Positions 16,484-24,108 of a DNA stretch of 39,457 bases are shown here, piece by piece. The DNA is from an uncultured Bacteroidota bacterium (GTDB lineage Bacteria > Bacteroidota > Bacteroidia > Bacteroidales > P3). Below the pieces are notes generated by a model. The model did not search any database. It saw nothing but the letters and a program-made list of their open reading frames with translations, and had not been told where the DNA came from. Position 1 is the stretch's first letter, and every line of letters begins with the position of its first letter. The position numbers and the translations under genes are program-made. The stretch lies in contig UQXW01000015.1 of assembly GCA_900545215.1 (NCBI GenBank), positions 1 through 39,457 of the forward strand, read 5' to 3'.

Positions 16484-17986
16484 ATGAGATATAATTTCAA
16501 AAGTCCGCGATTCAAGTGGATTTTCCTGATAATAGGCTTTACGATAGTGATGATGTTTTTCATCGAAATCAATAAAATCATCACTCAACTGCGGAAAGAA
16601 GAACAAGTGAAAATAGAGTTGTGGGCCAATGCCGTAAGTCGGAAAGCCAAATTCGTCGAACATACAGAGAAATTCTTCAACACCGTGGCCGAAGAGGAAC
16701 AAATAAAGTTGCAACAATTCATCGACGCTCATAAAATTATTCTTTCCCAACCCTTGGATGCGGAGCTGAATTTTTTCTACGATTTTATCGTGAACAACAA
16801 AACCATACCTGTAATCATAACAGACGAGTTCAACAATATACAACTGTCTCAGAATATCAAGATACCGGAAAATCAAAAAGTATTGGTCGGAAATCTTTTG
16901 AAGCAATTCTCACACAATCCGCCTTTCGAATATACGGTAAGCGGCATGAGGTTTAAGCTATATTATTGTGAGAGTATCGTATATACCGATTTGAAAGAGA
17001 CGCTGACCTATTTCACCAATAACTTTCTCAATGAACTGGTGAATAATTCGGTGTTCATACCTGTCGTAATAACAGACAGCACAAGAACTCATATAATAGC
17101 CTCCGGCAATATCGAGGATTGGCAAATAGATGATGAACATTTATCAGGGACGATCAAGGAAATGGAGGAAGAAAACGGAGCATTGACCATAAGCCTTCCC
17201 GAACGTCCCAATGCCAAAATCTTCTATAAGCGTTCCAAATTCATAACCGCACTCCAATATTACCCTGTTGTGTATGTTGTAGTAACGGTTTTCTTTGTTT
17301 TCCTTATGTTCAGGCTGTTCCGTGCAATGAAGAAAAACGAGGAAAACATGCTTTGGATAGGTATGAACAAAGAGACAGCACATCAACTCGGCACTCCGAT
17401 TTCTGCTCTTGTCGCATGGGTGGAATATCTGCGGTTACAGCCGGAGAATGAAAGCATTTGCAACGAGATAGTCAAAGACATAAACCGTTTGGACATGATT
17501 ACAAAGCGTTTCTCTCAAATAGGAACCAATCCGGAGCTTGTGAAGCAGGACTTAATTCCTATAATAGAGAACGCAATGGCTTATCTGTCGTCTCGAAGCT
17601 CCAAAAACATAACATACAATATAAATCTGCCACGAGGTGAAACCATTATGCTTCCGGTTAATCAGTGCCTTTTGGAATGGACATTGGAAAACCTTTCCAA
17701 GAATGCCATAGATGCAATGAGCGGGATAGGCACTCTTACTCTTGAATTGACGCAAGATGCCAAAAGAGTCTATATCGATTTGGAAGATACCGGTAAAGGA
17801 ATGCCGAGAAAGCAATTCAAAAAAATATTCGAAGCCGGATTTACAACCAAAAAAAGAGGTTGGGGCATGGGCTTGTCCCTTGCGAAACGAATAATAGAGG
17901 AATATCATCATGGAAAGATATTCGTCAAGCAATCCGTTCCGGGTAAGGGAACGACTTTTCGCATAATCCTGAAAAAAGAAAACTGA
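16484..17986 (+). CDS. Orphan membrane sensor histidine kinase
   Basis: 500 residues. Membrane helix 1 is at about 12-30 (WIFLIIGFTIVMMFFIEI), a periplasmic sensor of about 220 residues follows, and helix 2 is at about 255-280. The H-box NKETAHQLGTPISAL has phospho-acceptor His300. The ATPase domain has the N-box NLSKNAIDAM, G1 DTGKGMP and G2 GWGMGLSLAKRI. No PAS or HAMP domain was recognised and no receiver domain follows. No response regulator gene is within the window, so its partner must lie elsewhere. It is followed after one base by hemW, probably in the same transcript. The signal sensed cannot be told. Confidence 0.95.
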   Translation: MRYNFKSPRFKWIFLIIGFTIVMMFFIEINKIITQLRKEEQVKIELWANAVSRKAKFVEHTEKFFNTVAEEEQIKLQQFIDAHKIILSQPLDAELNFFYDFIVNNKTIPVIITDEFNNIQLSQNIKIPENQKVLVGNLLKQFSHNPPFEYTVSGMRFKLYYCESIVYTDLKETLTYFTNNFLNELVNNSVFIPVVITDSTRTHIIASGNIEDWQIDDEHLSGTIKEMEEENGALTISLPERPNAKIFYKRSKFITALQYYPVVYVVVTVFFVFLMFRLFRAMKKNEENMLWIGMNKETAHQLGTPISALVAWVEYLRLQPENESICNEIVKDINRLDMITKRFSQIGTNPELVKQDLIPIIENAMAYLSSRSSKNITYNINLPRGETIMLPVNQCLLEWTLENLSKNAIDAMSGIGTLTLELTQDAKRVYIDLEDTGKGMPRKQFKKIFEAGFTTKKRGWGMGLSLAKRIIEEYHHGKIFVKQSVPGKGTTFRIILKKEN

Positions 17987-17987
17987 T

Positions 17988-19067
17988 ATGTCCGGCATTT
18001 ACGTACATATACCCTACTGCACGCAGAAGTGCATCTATTGCGACTTTTATTCCGTACCCACACGCAAAAGCAAGAAAAACTATCTCTTTGCTCTTGCAAA
18101 AGAAATGCACGATAGGAAACAATATCTTGCAGATATCGTGAAAACGGTTTACTTTGGAGGCGGAACACCGAGCAATCTCGATTTAGAGGAAATGCAGTTC
18201 GTCATCGACAACCTGCGAAAAAATTTCGATTTGTCGCAATGTGAAGAAATGACTGTTGAAGCGAATCCGGAGCATCTGAATGCCGAATATCTTTCATTGC
18301 TTCGCAAATCGGGTTTTAACCGAATCAGTATAGGCGTTCAAAGTTTTGATGATATGGATTTGCGAACCCTTTGTCGGAAACATAATTCCGAACAAGCAAT
18401 CTCCGCAATTCGAACAGCTCGGAAGCAAGGATTTGAAAATATATCGCTCGATTTGATATTCAATCTTCCTTCCCAAAGTTTGGAAAAGTGGAAACAAAAC
18501 CTCGATACCGCCCTTTCGCTGTTTCCGGAACATCTTTCGTGTTATTGTCTGACGATAGAGGAGAACACAATCCTGTATAAGATGATACAAAAAGGCTTGA
18601 TTGATACGCCCGATGAAGAGACAGGGTTGTCTCAATTCGATTTTACCATGCGACAACTTGCTTCGGCAGGCTATGAACACTATGAAGTCTCGAACTATTG
18701 CAAATACGGCTATCGCTCCAAGCATAATACTGCCTATTGGCAGGGTGTGGAATACTTGGGTCTTGGAGCCTCTGCACACTCTTTCGATATTCATACACGC
18801 TCATGGAACTCTGCCGATATAAATACCTACATATATAATATAGAACATGGAATTGCTCCGGAAGAAGAGCTATTAAGCCCGAAGGATTGCTATAACGAAT
18901 ACATAATGCTTTCTTTGCGAACCGCCGAAGGCGTTAACCGAGAATATATAAAAAGACACTTTCCGCAATTTCTTGCCCATTACGACAGTCAATCGAAGAA
19001 AGTGTCCTATCTTATGCCACAACGATGGCACCTTGTCAACAGTATAGCTCTCGAACTGATGATTTGA
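17988..19067 (+). CDS. hemW: HemW-like radical SAM protein (heme chaperone family)
   Basis: 359 residues, close to the family length. MSGIYVHIPYCTQKCIYCDF has the CxxxCxxC cluster ligands at Cys11, Cys15 and Cys18, plus the VYFGGGTPS SAM motif. HemW-type sequences are GFNRISIGVQSFDD, LIFNLPSQSLEKW and EYLGLGASAHSF. HemW binds heme and a [4Fe-4S] cluster and is thought to deliver heme to proteins. It is related to HemN, the oxygen-independent coproporphyrinogen oxidase, but HemN has extra N-terminal sequence that is absent here. It is coupled to the histidine kinase upstream (1-base gap) and convergent with the SIMPL gene, with one base between the stop codons. Confidence 0.92.
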   Translation: MSGIYVHIPYCTQKCIYCDFYSVPTRKSKKNYLFALAKEMHDRKQYLADIVKTVYFGGGTPSNLDLEEMQFVIDNLRKNFDLSQCEEMTVEANPEHLNAEYLSLLRKSGFNRISIGVQSFDDMDLRTLCRKHNSEQAISAIRTARKQGFENISLDLIFNLPSQSLEKWKQNLDTALSLFPEHLSCYCLTIEENTILYKMIQKGLIDTPDEETGLSQFDFTMRQLASAGYEHYEVSNYCKYGYRSKHNTAYWQGVEYLGLGASAHSFDIHTRSWNSADINTYIYNIEHGIAPEEELLSPKDCYNEYIMLSLRTAEGVNREYIKRHFPQFLAHYDSQSKKVSYLMPQRWHLVNSIALELMI

Positions 19068-19068
19068 A

Positions 19069-19779
19069 TCAATCTTCCAAATAATACGTTATCGTACTCA
19101 CCACCCTGCAAACCTTTATGTAAGGCGTGGTTTCGTCGACGTTCGTTATATCTATCTGACCCTGCCAAGCCGTTTTCATTTTGCCTAATTTGCTTTCCGC
19201 ATCTTTCGCAAACTGTTCGCCGGCTTTCTTTGCACTCTGCATGCTTTCCGTTATCAGTTTCGGCTTTATGGAATTGATGTCGGAAATCTCGTAATTTGCA
19301 TTCGCCCAATAGCTGTCTATTATTACACCTTTCTCATACAAAGCACCCAAATTGCTTTCCAATTCCCGTACCTTGTCAACCCGTTTACTCCTTACGGTAA
19401 TTCTTCTATTGCCCGTGTATCTGTAAACAGCACCTTTGTAATCGTTCTCATTCATTGAAAGACTCCCGATAAGGATTTCCTCGTTCGTAAAGCCCATATC
19501 GGTCAGAAATTCTTTCACTAAAGCCGTTTTCGTTTTTGAATCCGAAGTTATTTCCGACAAGCTGTTGCCTTTGAGCGAATAACTTATAGACATGCTCGCC
19601 TTATCCGCCTTAACCTCTATTTCTGCTTTGCCTTTAACAGTTATAACCCGTTCTCCCATGGAGACTTTCTTCAATCCGTTGTATGCGAAAATGCCGAGAA
19701 GAAATGCTGCGACAACAATGGCAATTCCGATTACCATGACAACAGACCTGCTCTTGCAGGATTTGTTTTCGTTTTCCAT
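19069..19779 (-). CDS. SIMPL-domain (DUF541) membrane-anchored protein
   Basis: 236 residues from ATG 19779 (MENENKSCKSRS). One membrane helix lies at about 14-36 (VVMVIGIAIVVAAFLLGIFAYNG), then a periplasmic domain with the SIMPL/DUF541 pattern: VITVKGKAEIEVKADKASMSISY near the start, the middle YRYTGNRRITVRSKRVDKV, and a C-terminal AKKAGEQFAKDAESKLGKM. Related proteins (E. coli YggE, mammalian SIMPL) are linked to stress tolerance, but the biochemical role is not settled. It is transcribed alone from a full consensus promoter. Its stop codon is one base from that of hemW, leaving no room for a dedicated terminator. Confidence 0.9.
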   Translation of the reverse strand: MENENKSCKSRSVVMVIGIAIVVAAFLLGIFAYNGLKKVSMGERVITVKGKAEIEVKADKASMSISYSLKGNSLSEITSDSKTKTALVKEFLTDMGFTNEEILIGSLSMNENDYKGAVYRYTGNRRITVRSKRVDKVRELESNLGALYEKGVIIDSYWANANYEISDINSIKPKLITESMQSAKKAGEQFAKDAESKLGKMKTAWQGQIDITNVDETTPYIKVCRVVSTITYYLED

Positions 19780-19820
19780 AATAATATTTGTTTTTAGAAT
19801 AAACACTGCGTTTAATGCTG

Positions 19821-19853
19821 CAAAGGTAGGTAAAATTCCAAGAAAAACACAAA
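19821..19853 (-). promoter_or_regulatory. Consensus promoter for the SIMPL gene
   Basis: On the minus strand TTTG (19850-19853), a 21-base spacer and TACCTTTG (19821-19828), about 41 bases upstream of ATG 19779. Confidence 0.85.
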
Positions 19854-19935
19854 TCTCCCGCTTGTTAAAATCTCTTTATAGCCATATTGCCTTTTCCCAT
19901 CAAAGAACAAAAGCGATGATTGCAGGTTTATTTTG

Positions 19936-19943
19936 TACCTTTG
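19936..19943 (+). promoter_or_regulatory. -7 box for the TM1266-hydG unit
   Basis: TACCTTTG, followed by a leader of about 95 bases before ATG 20043, longer than for other genes in the window. No exact -33 TTTG. Confidence 0.65.
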
Positions 19944-20042
19944 CAAGCGATTTCTCCTGAGAATGTGCTTTCGAGACCATTCGATGCGGAAATCGTATCA
20001 CAAAAAACCAAAAACAATAAATCTGATCCAAAAGCGGGACTG

Positions 20043-20297
20043 ATGGAAAAGAGAATAGGCACAATAAGCATAGTCATAAGGGAAAGGAAAATGGCGGAAA
20101 AGGTAAACAAACTTATTTCCGACTATGGCGATTACGTCCTTGCGCGTCAAGGCTTGCCTTTTCCGGAAAGAGAAATCTTCATCATAACTCTCATTGTCGA
20201 GGCTCCGATGGATGAAATCAATGCTTTGACCGGCTCGCTCGGACGATTGGAACATACAGAGGTGAAATCCATATTGTCAAAAATAAAAATCGCATAA
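20043..20297 (+). CDS. TM1266-type iron-only hydrogenase system regulator (ACT domain)
   Basis: 84 residues from ATG 20043 (MEKRIGTISIVIRERKMAEKVN). The open frame to 19920 passes through the promoter box, so the later start is preferred. The sequence is a single ACT/NikR-C-like ferredoxin fold: TISIVI strand, helix with NKLISDYGDYVLARQGLPF, FIITLIVEAPMDEINALTGSLGRLEHTEVKSILSKI. This small family is found beside hydrogenase maturation genes and is called a putative regulator. It has no DNA-binding domain, so the mechanism is unclear. It ends two bases before hydG and surely shares its transcript. Confidence 0.9.
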   Translation: MEKRIGTISIVIRERKMAEKVNKLISDYGDYVLARQGLPFPEREIFIITLIVEAPMDEINALTGSLGRLEHTEVKSILSKIKIA

Positions 20298-20299
20298 TC

Positions 20300-21706
20300 A
20301 TGAATTTGGAAGAGAGAAACAAGAATTTCATTGACAGGGACAAACTCTATGGTTTGATTGAGGGTAATGTGCCTTCGGATTCCGAAATCGATGAAATATT
20401 GAACAAAGCCTTGAAGTTGAAAGGTCTTGATTTGAAAGATGTGGCGACCTTGTTGAGAGTGGAGGACGAGAATGCCATACATAGAATAATGGAATGTGCA
20501 AAGACTGTAAAGGAAGCCATTTACGGCAAACGTCTTGTGCTTTTTGCACCCATATATACGGGCAATGTCTGCATGAACAACTGCCTTTATTGTTCTTTCC
20601 GCAAGGACAACAAATTGATAAAGCGTAAAATCCTGACCATGGATGAGATTGCGGAAGAGACTTCCGCCCTTTTGAAACAAGGTCATAAGAGAGCGTTGCT
20701 GATATGCGGCGAAAACAACAAGAACGGTACCGATTACATGGTTGAAGCCATAAGAACAACCTACGGAGTTCGCGAACGCGGCGGCAAGGATTACATAAGA
20801 CGTATCAACGTCGAACTCGCACCGATGGAAGTCGGTGATTTCGCACGCTTGAAAGCCGAAAAGATAGGAACATACGTTTGTTTCCAAGAAACATACGACG
20901 AACATGAATATAAGGTTTTCCACCCTGCGGGAACTCCGAAGGCGGATTATCTTTACAGACTGACCGTCATGGACAGGGCAATGGAGGGAGGAATAGACGA
21001 TGTGGGAATAGGTGCATTGTTCGGACTGACCGACTATCGTTTTGAGGTCTTGGCAATGATTGAACACGCCGCCCACTTGGAAAAATGCTACGGTTGCGGA
21101 CCTCACACCGTGTCAGTGCCGAGAATGGAACCCGCAATAGGGGCACCGGCTGCCGAAAACGTTCCTCACCCTGTCGGAGATGAAGACTTCAAAAAGATAG
21201 TTGCAATCATAAGAATAGCACTGCCATACACCGGAATTATCCTTTCCACACGCGAAAACGACAAAATGAGGAACGAATTGATAAAATACGGCGTCAGTCA
21301 AATCTCCGCAGCCAGCAAAACCAACCCCGGAAGCTATGCACACGAAGAGGAAGGAACGGGAACGCAGTTTTCAACAGGCGACCACCGCAGCATGGAGGAA
21401 GTCATCTCCTCATTGATAGACGCAGGATACATTCCTTCTTTCTGCACCGGCTGTTACCGCAAGCACAGAGTGGGCGGCGACTTCATGGACTTGGCGAAAC
21501 CGGGTTTGATAAAGCAATACTGTCTGCCGAATGCGATGTTCACATTCACCGAATACTTGGAAGACTTTGCATCGGAGGACACAAGACGCAAAGGAAAGGA
21601 ACTTATCCGCAGCATGTTCGCCGAAATGGATAAAAAGGAATTGGTATCGAAGGTACAAGACAACCTTTGCCATATAGAGAACGGCGAAAGAGACATCTTC
21701 TTCTAA
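20300..21706 (+). CDS. hydG: [FeFe]-hydrogenase H-cluster maturase HydG
   Basis: 468 residues, normal for HydG. The radical SAM cluster ligands are Cys91, Cys95 and Cys98 (CMNNCLYC). The HydG-specific C-terminal auxiliary-cluster motif CX2CX22C is Cys382, Cys385 and Cys408 (FCTGCYRKHRVGGDFM ... YCLPNAMF). HydG cleaves tyrosine to give CO and cyanide ligands for the di-iron site of [FeFe] hydrogenase; the related thiamine enzyme ThiH lacks this C-terminal cluster. HydE, HydF and the hydrogenase itself are not in the window. It is co-transcribed with the ACT-domain regulator and followed by a 10-bp hairpin. Confidence 0.97.
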   Translation: MNLEERNKNFIDRDKLYGLIEGNVPSDSEIDEILNKALKLKGLDLKDVATLLRVEDENAIHRIMECAKTVKEAIYGKRLVLFAPIYTGNVCMNNCLYCSFRKDNKLIKRKILTMDEIAEETSALLKQGHKRALLICGENNKNGTDYMVEAIRTTYGVRERGGKDYIRRINVELAPMEVGDFARLKAEKIGTYVCFQETYDEHEYKVFHPAGTPKADYLYRLTVMDRAMEGGIDDVGIGALFGLTDYRFEVLAMIEHAAHLEKCYGCGPHTVSVPRMEPAIGAPAAENVPHPVGDEDFKKIVAIIRIALPYTGIILSTRENDKMRNELIKYGVSQISAASKTNPGSYAHEEEGTGTQFSTGDHRSMEEVISSLIDAGYIPSFCTGCYRKHRVGGDFMDLAKPGLIKQYCLPNAMFTFTEYLEDFASEDTRRKGKELIRSMFAEMDKKELVSKVQDNLCHIENGERDIFF

Positions 21707-21723
21707 GAAAAACATAGACCTTA

Positions 21724-21764
21724 CAGGCTTTGCGGAAAGCATTTCGCATATATGGCAAAGCCTG
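21724..21764 (+). terminator. Hairpin after hydG
   Basis: Perfect 10-bp arms CAGGCTTTGC (21724-21733) and GCAAAGCCTG (21755-21764), with a partly pairing loop, 17 bases past the hydG stop. There is no U-run, so terminator activity is uncertain. Confidence 0.5.
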
Positions 21765-21779
21765 ATTTGATACCGACAA

Positions 21780-21836
21780 AATAAAACGCCGTAAGAATTT
21801 CGTGAATCGGCGTAAGAATTTTTTCTTACGCCGATT
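21780..21836 (-). repeat. Dispersed 57-nt palindromic element, copy D
   Basis: The only copy on the minus strand. The arms TGAATCGGCGTAAGAA (21803-21818) and TTCTTACGCCGATTCA (21823-21838) pair perfectly over 16 bp with a TTTT loop, formed by the left and middle modules rather than left and right. The minus-strand frame reads NRRKKKFLRRFTKFLRRFI. It lies between two converging genes. Confidence 0.85.
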
Positions 21837-21921
21837 CATTTGCACTCAAACGCCGATTTATTTTGGGCAAATGGCAAATGTTGAAAATGAGATGATTTGA
21901 TGTTGCGACTTTTTGCCGCTT

Positions 21922-22830
21922 TCAATCCTTTGTTTTTATGTATGGCAGGAGTTTCTCGCACTCTTCTTTGCTCAAAAAGTGTATATTCCGAATGTCTTCG
22001 GGTCTTTCAAAGTCCTTTTTGTATTCTTTGCGGTAGCGGATAAGGGCTTTGGCAAGTTGAAAGTCTATGTACGGGTGTGAGGCAAGGTATTTCACATCAT
22101 CGGAATTGATGTCGATTTTTCTGATTCGAGCGTCCGTTACGACGAAATGAGATTTTATCTGCTCGAATAACTCTTCGTCTATGCCGTAAACCTCTTTCAG
22201 TTGATTTACCGATACATATCCACCGAGTTTTTTGCCATATCTGTAAATTCTTCCCGCACGTACTTTCCCTATTCCACGTACTTGTTGCAGGTCGAGAGTG
22301 TCGGAATGGTTCAAATCCAAAACGAATTGTTCTCTTTCTGCAGGTTGAAAGGAGCGTTCTCTTTTTGCAGCTTCGGAATGTTCGGTTTCATGTTTTGCAA
22401 CGGAGGTAGGATTTTCCGTATCGAAAATAAGGTACGGTTGAATTTGATTGAAAAGATAATCATTCATGCAATACAGTCGGCGAAACTGCTTCTCATCCTT
22501 GAAGCCCTTGGCTTTGGTACGGTAGTTCACTATATTTGCCGCCTGTTTTTCGCTTAGACCGAATGAAATCAACTCTTCGTATGTAACAGTGTTGGGATTG
22601 AACGGACGGAAGCGGTATCTGTTTGCTTTACTCGTCGGTTTGGAGAAGCCTTTTTCGGAGCGTATCGATACGTCCGGTTGTTTGCTTTTATTGTTACCGT
22701 TTTCAATATAAACGAAACGGTCTTTGACGAAGAAGAATACGAATGCCAGACCTATCGCAATGCCGATAAGAAAATATATGGAAGCCTTATGTCTGTTGGA
22801 AAGCCTCGGAAGCCTCGGGAAACTACTCAT
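21922..22830 (-). CDS. Membrane-anchored helix-hairpin-helix protein (ComEA-like repeats)
   Basis: 302 residues. One N-terminal helix (about 17-36, ASIYFLIGIAIGLAFVFFFV) anchors the protein. A basic linker and three ComEA-type HhH units follow: FNPNTVTYEELISFGLSEKQ; LDLNHSDTLDLQQVRGIGKV; and IDINSDDVKYLASHPYIDFQ. Each ends in a second hairpin. The GIG-type hairpin in unit 2 is the usual non-specific DNA-binding form. Such proteins may bind DNA outside the inner membrane, but a role in DNA uptake is not shown here. The start ATG 22830 overlaps the stop of the TlpA-like gene by eight bases, so the two are translationally linked. Confidence 0.87.
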   Translation of the reverse strand: MSSFPRLPRLSNRHKASIYFLIGIAIGLAFVFFFVKDRFVYIENGNNKSKQPDVSIRSEKGFSKPTSKANRYRFRPFNPNTVTYEELISFGLSEKQAANIVNYRTKAKGFKDEKQFRRLYCMNDYLFNQIQPYLIFDTENPTSVAKHETEHSEAAKRERSFQPAEREQFVLDLNHSDTLDLQQVRGIGKVRAGRIYRYGKKLGGYVSVNQLKEVYGIDEELFEQIKSHFVVTDARIRKIDINSDDVKYLASHPYIDFQLAKALIRYRKEYKKDFERPEDIRNIHFLSKEECEKLLPYIKTKD

Positions 22831-23926
22831 TCATCAACTCTTCGACGGCTTTGCGAATATCGTTTCCGAACAACTCCCGCTTCAAAATCTTACCGTCTTT
22901 ATCCGCAATCATGTTCATAGGAATCATCTCGAAGTCATAACGGCTCGTAAGCTCTCTTCCGTTGCCGATAAGAGACAACCAAGGTAACGGATTGGCTTTT
23001 GCATACGCCAACCATTCGGCAGGATTGGTGTCGATCGAAATACTGACGATTTCCAAGCCTTTACCATTATATTTCTTGTACAATTCCTTCAACAATGGCA
23101 CCTCTTCCCTACACGGTTTGCACCATGAAGCCCAAAAACATATCAAAACATATTTGTGAGGTTTGATGTCTCTTTCGGTAAACGTCTTTTCGTTCATATC
23201 CAAAGCGGCAAAAGAAAGAACGGAAGAACTCAACGCTTTCTTCTGACGGTCTTTCATCACATTGCCGAGATAAACAGCCCATTTGTTTTTGTAATCCACA
23301 TCCAAGCAAAGTTCGGAACAATAATCGGAAAGGGGATTGGAGTCGGTCGGAGAGGTTCTTATTATTTGTCCGATTAAAAGAGAATATGCCGCACCGGACT
23401 TCGGATACTTTTCAAGTATGGATTTATACAATGCAACCTGCTTCTCATATATTCGTTTCACATTTCCGGAGTGTTTTTGCAGGTTTTCCGATTCGGTGAT
23501 AAGTTTGTTGAAGAAATCGGAGAAACTTTCCGCATAATCATTGCCCGAATAGGTGGTACGCAAATAGGACTCTCCTTTCAGGAAACTGTTCAATTCGCCT
23601 ATTTTTATGCTTGTCTTCTTACCCTTACGCATGGGAAGAGGAAGGTTGCAGGCAAACTTGTGTTCTTTATCCGTAATGACAACGGAACAATCCCCGTAGT
23701 CGGAATCGAACGGGAGACTGTCGAACACGGCTTCAAACTTACCATTGGCAAAAGCCGCGGATGCCAAAGTATCTTGCACTCCGGCTTCTATTTGCTCGGG
23801 ATCGGCGTAAATTACCGATATGTTTCCTTCCGTCAATTCGGGAATTTCCATTATGAAAGAAGCCTCCTTGGAACATGAAGCAAAGAGAACGACGAGCAAA
23901 GCGAACAAAAAACGAGTTTTCTTCAT
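22823..23926 (-). CDS. TlpA/ResA-like lipoprotein thioredoxin
   Basis: 367 residues. The lipoprotein signal is MKKTRFLFALLVVLFASCSK, with Cys at about residue 18. An N-terminal beta-rich domain of the DUF4369 type and a helical middle are followed by a C-terminal thioredoxin domain with WASWCKPCREEVP (CxxC active site), IVSISIDTNPAEW, and a cis-Pro-like segment near MIPMNM. Bacteroidota carry many such periplasmic thiol-disulfide oxidoreductases that reduce or oxidise exported proteins; the partner is unknown. It is first in a two-gene unit with the HhH protein and is divergent from ileS. Confidence 0.92.
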   Translation of the reverse strand: MKKTRFLFALLVVLFASCSKEASFIMEIPELTEGNISVIYADPEQIEAGVQDTLASAAFANGKFEAVFDSLPFDSDYGDCSVVITDKEHKFACNLPLPMRKGKKTSIKIGELNSFLKGESYLRTTYSGNDYAESFSDFFNKLITESENLQKHSGNVKRIYEKQVALYKSILEKYPKSGAAYSLLIGQIIRTSPTDSNPLSDYCSELCLDVDYKNKWAVYLGNVMKDRQKKALSSSVLSFAALDMNEKTFTERDIKPHKYVLICFWASWCKPCREEVPLLKELYKKYNGKGLEIVSISIDTNPAEWLAYAKANPLPWLSLIGNGRELTSRYDFEMIPMNMIADKDGKILKRELFGNDIRKAVEELMNE

Positions 23927-23947
23927 GATTGATTATTTTTGTTTCGG

Positions 23948-23955
23948 CAAAGGTA
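23948..23955 (-). promoter_or_regulatory. -7 box for the TlpA-like gene
   Basis: TACCTTTG on the minus strand, 21 bases upstream of ATG 23926. An imperfect TTTC lies about 18 bases further upstream. Confidence 0.72.
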
Positions 23956-24064
23956 CGAATAAAATGATACATTGAAAATCACGATACTTGAATGGCAAGT
24001 CTTCGATGGCGTACCCAAATCCGAAAAACGCCGTGAAAGTAATGGGAAAACGCCGCTTTTTTCT

Positions 24065-24072
24065 TACCTTTG
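24065..24072 (+). promoter_or_regulatory. -7 box for ileS
   Basis: TACCTTTG, 36 bases before ATG 24109. No exact -33 TTTG. No T-box-like structure was seen in the short leader. Confidence 0.72.
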
Positions 24073-24108
24073 CACGTTGATTTAATGGAGATTTATATTT
24101 GATTTTAT

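Noticed and set aside
16245..16487. 80-codon open frame on the plus strand before the histidine kinase
   Set aside because: It is made up of repeat copy C and the kinase promoter and overlaps the kinase start codon. Its basic composition comes from the repeat.
21603..21845. 80-codon minus-strand frame containing repeat copy D
   Set aside because: It starts near the repeat and runs antisense into hydG. Coding evidence for hydG is overwhelming.
24010..24062. AACGCCG-containing stretch before ileS, as a sixth element copy
   Set aside because: It has two CGCCG modules but no matching arms or length. It may be a fragment, but the support is weak.
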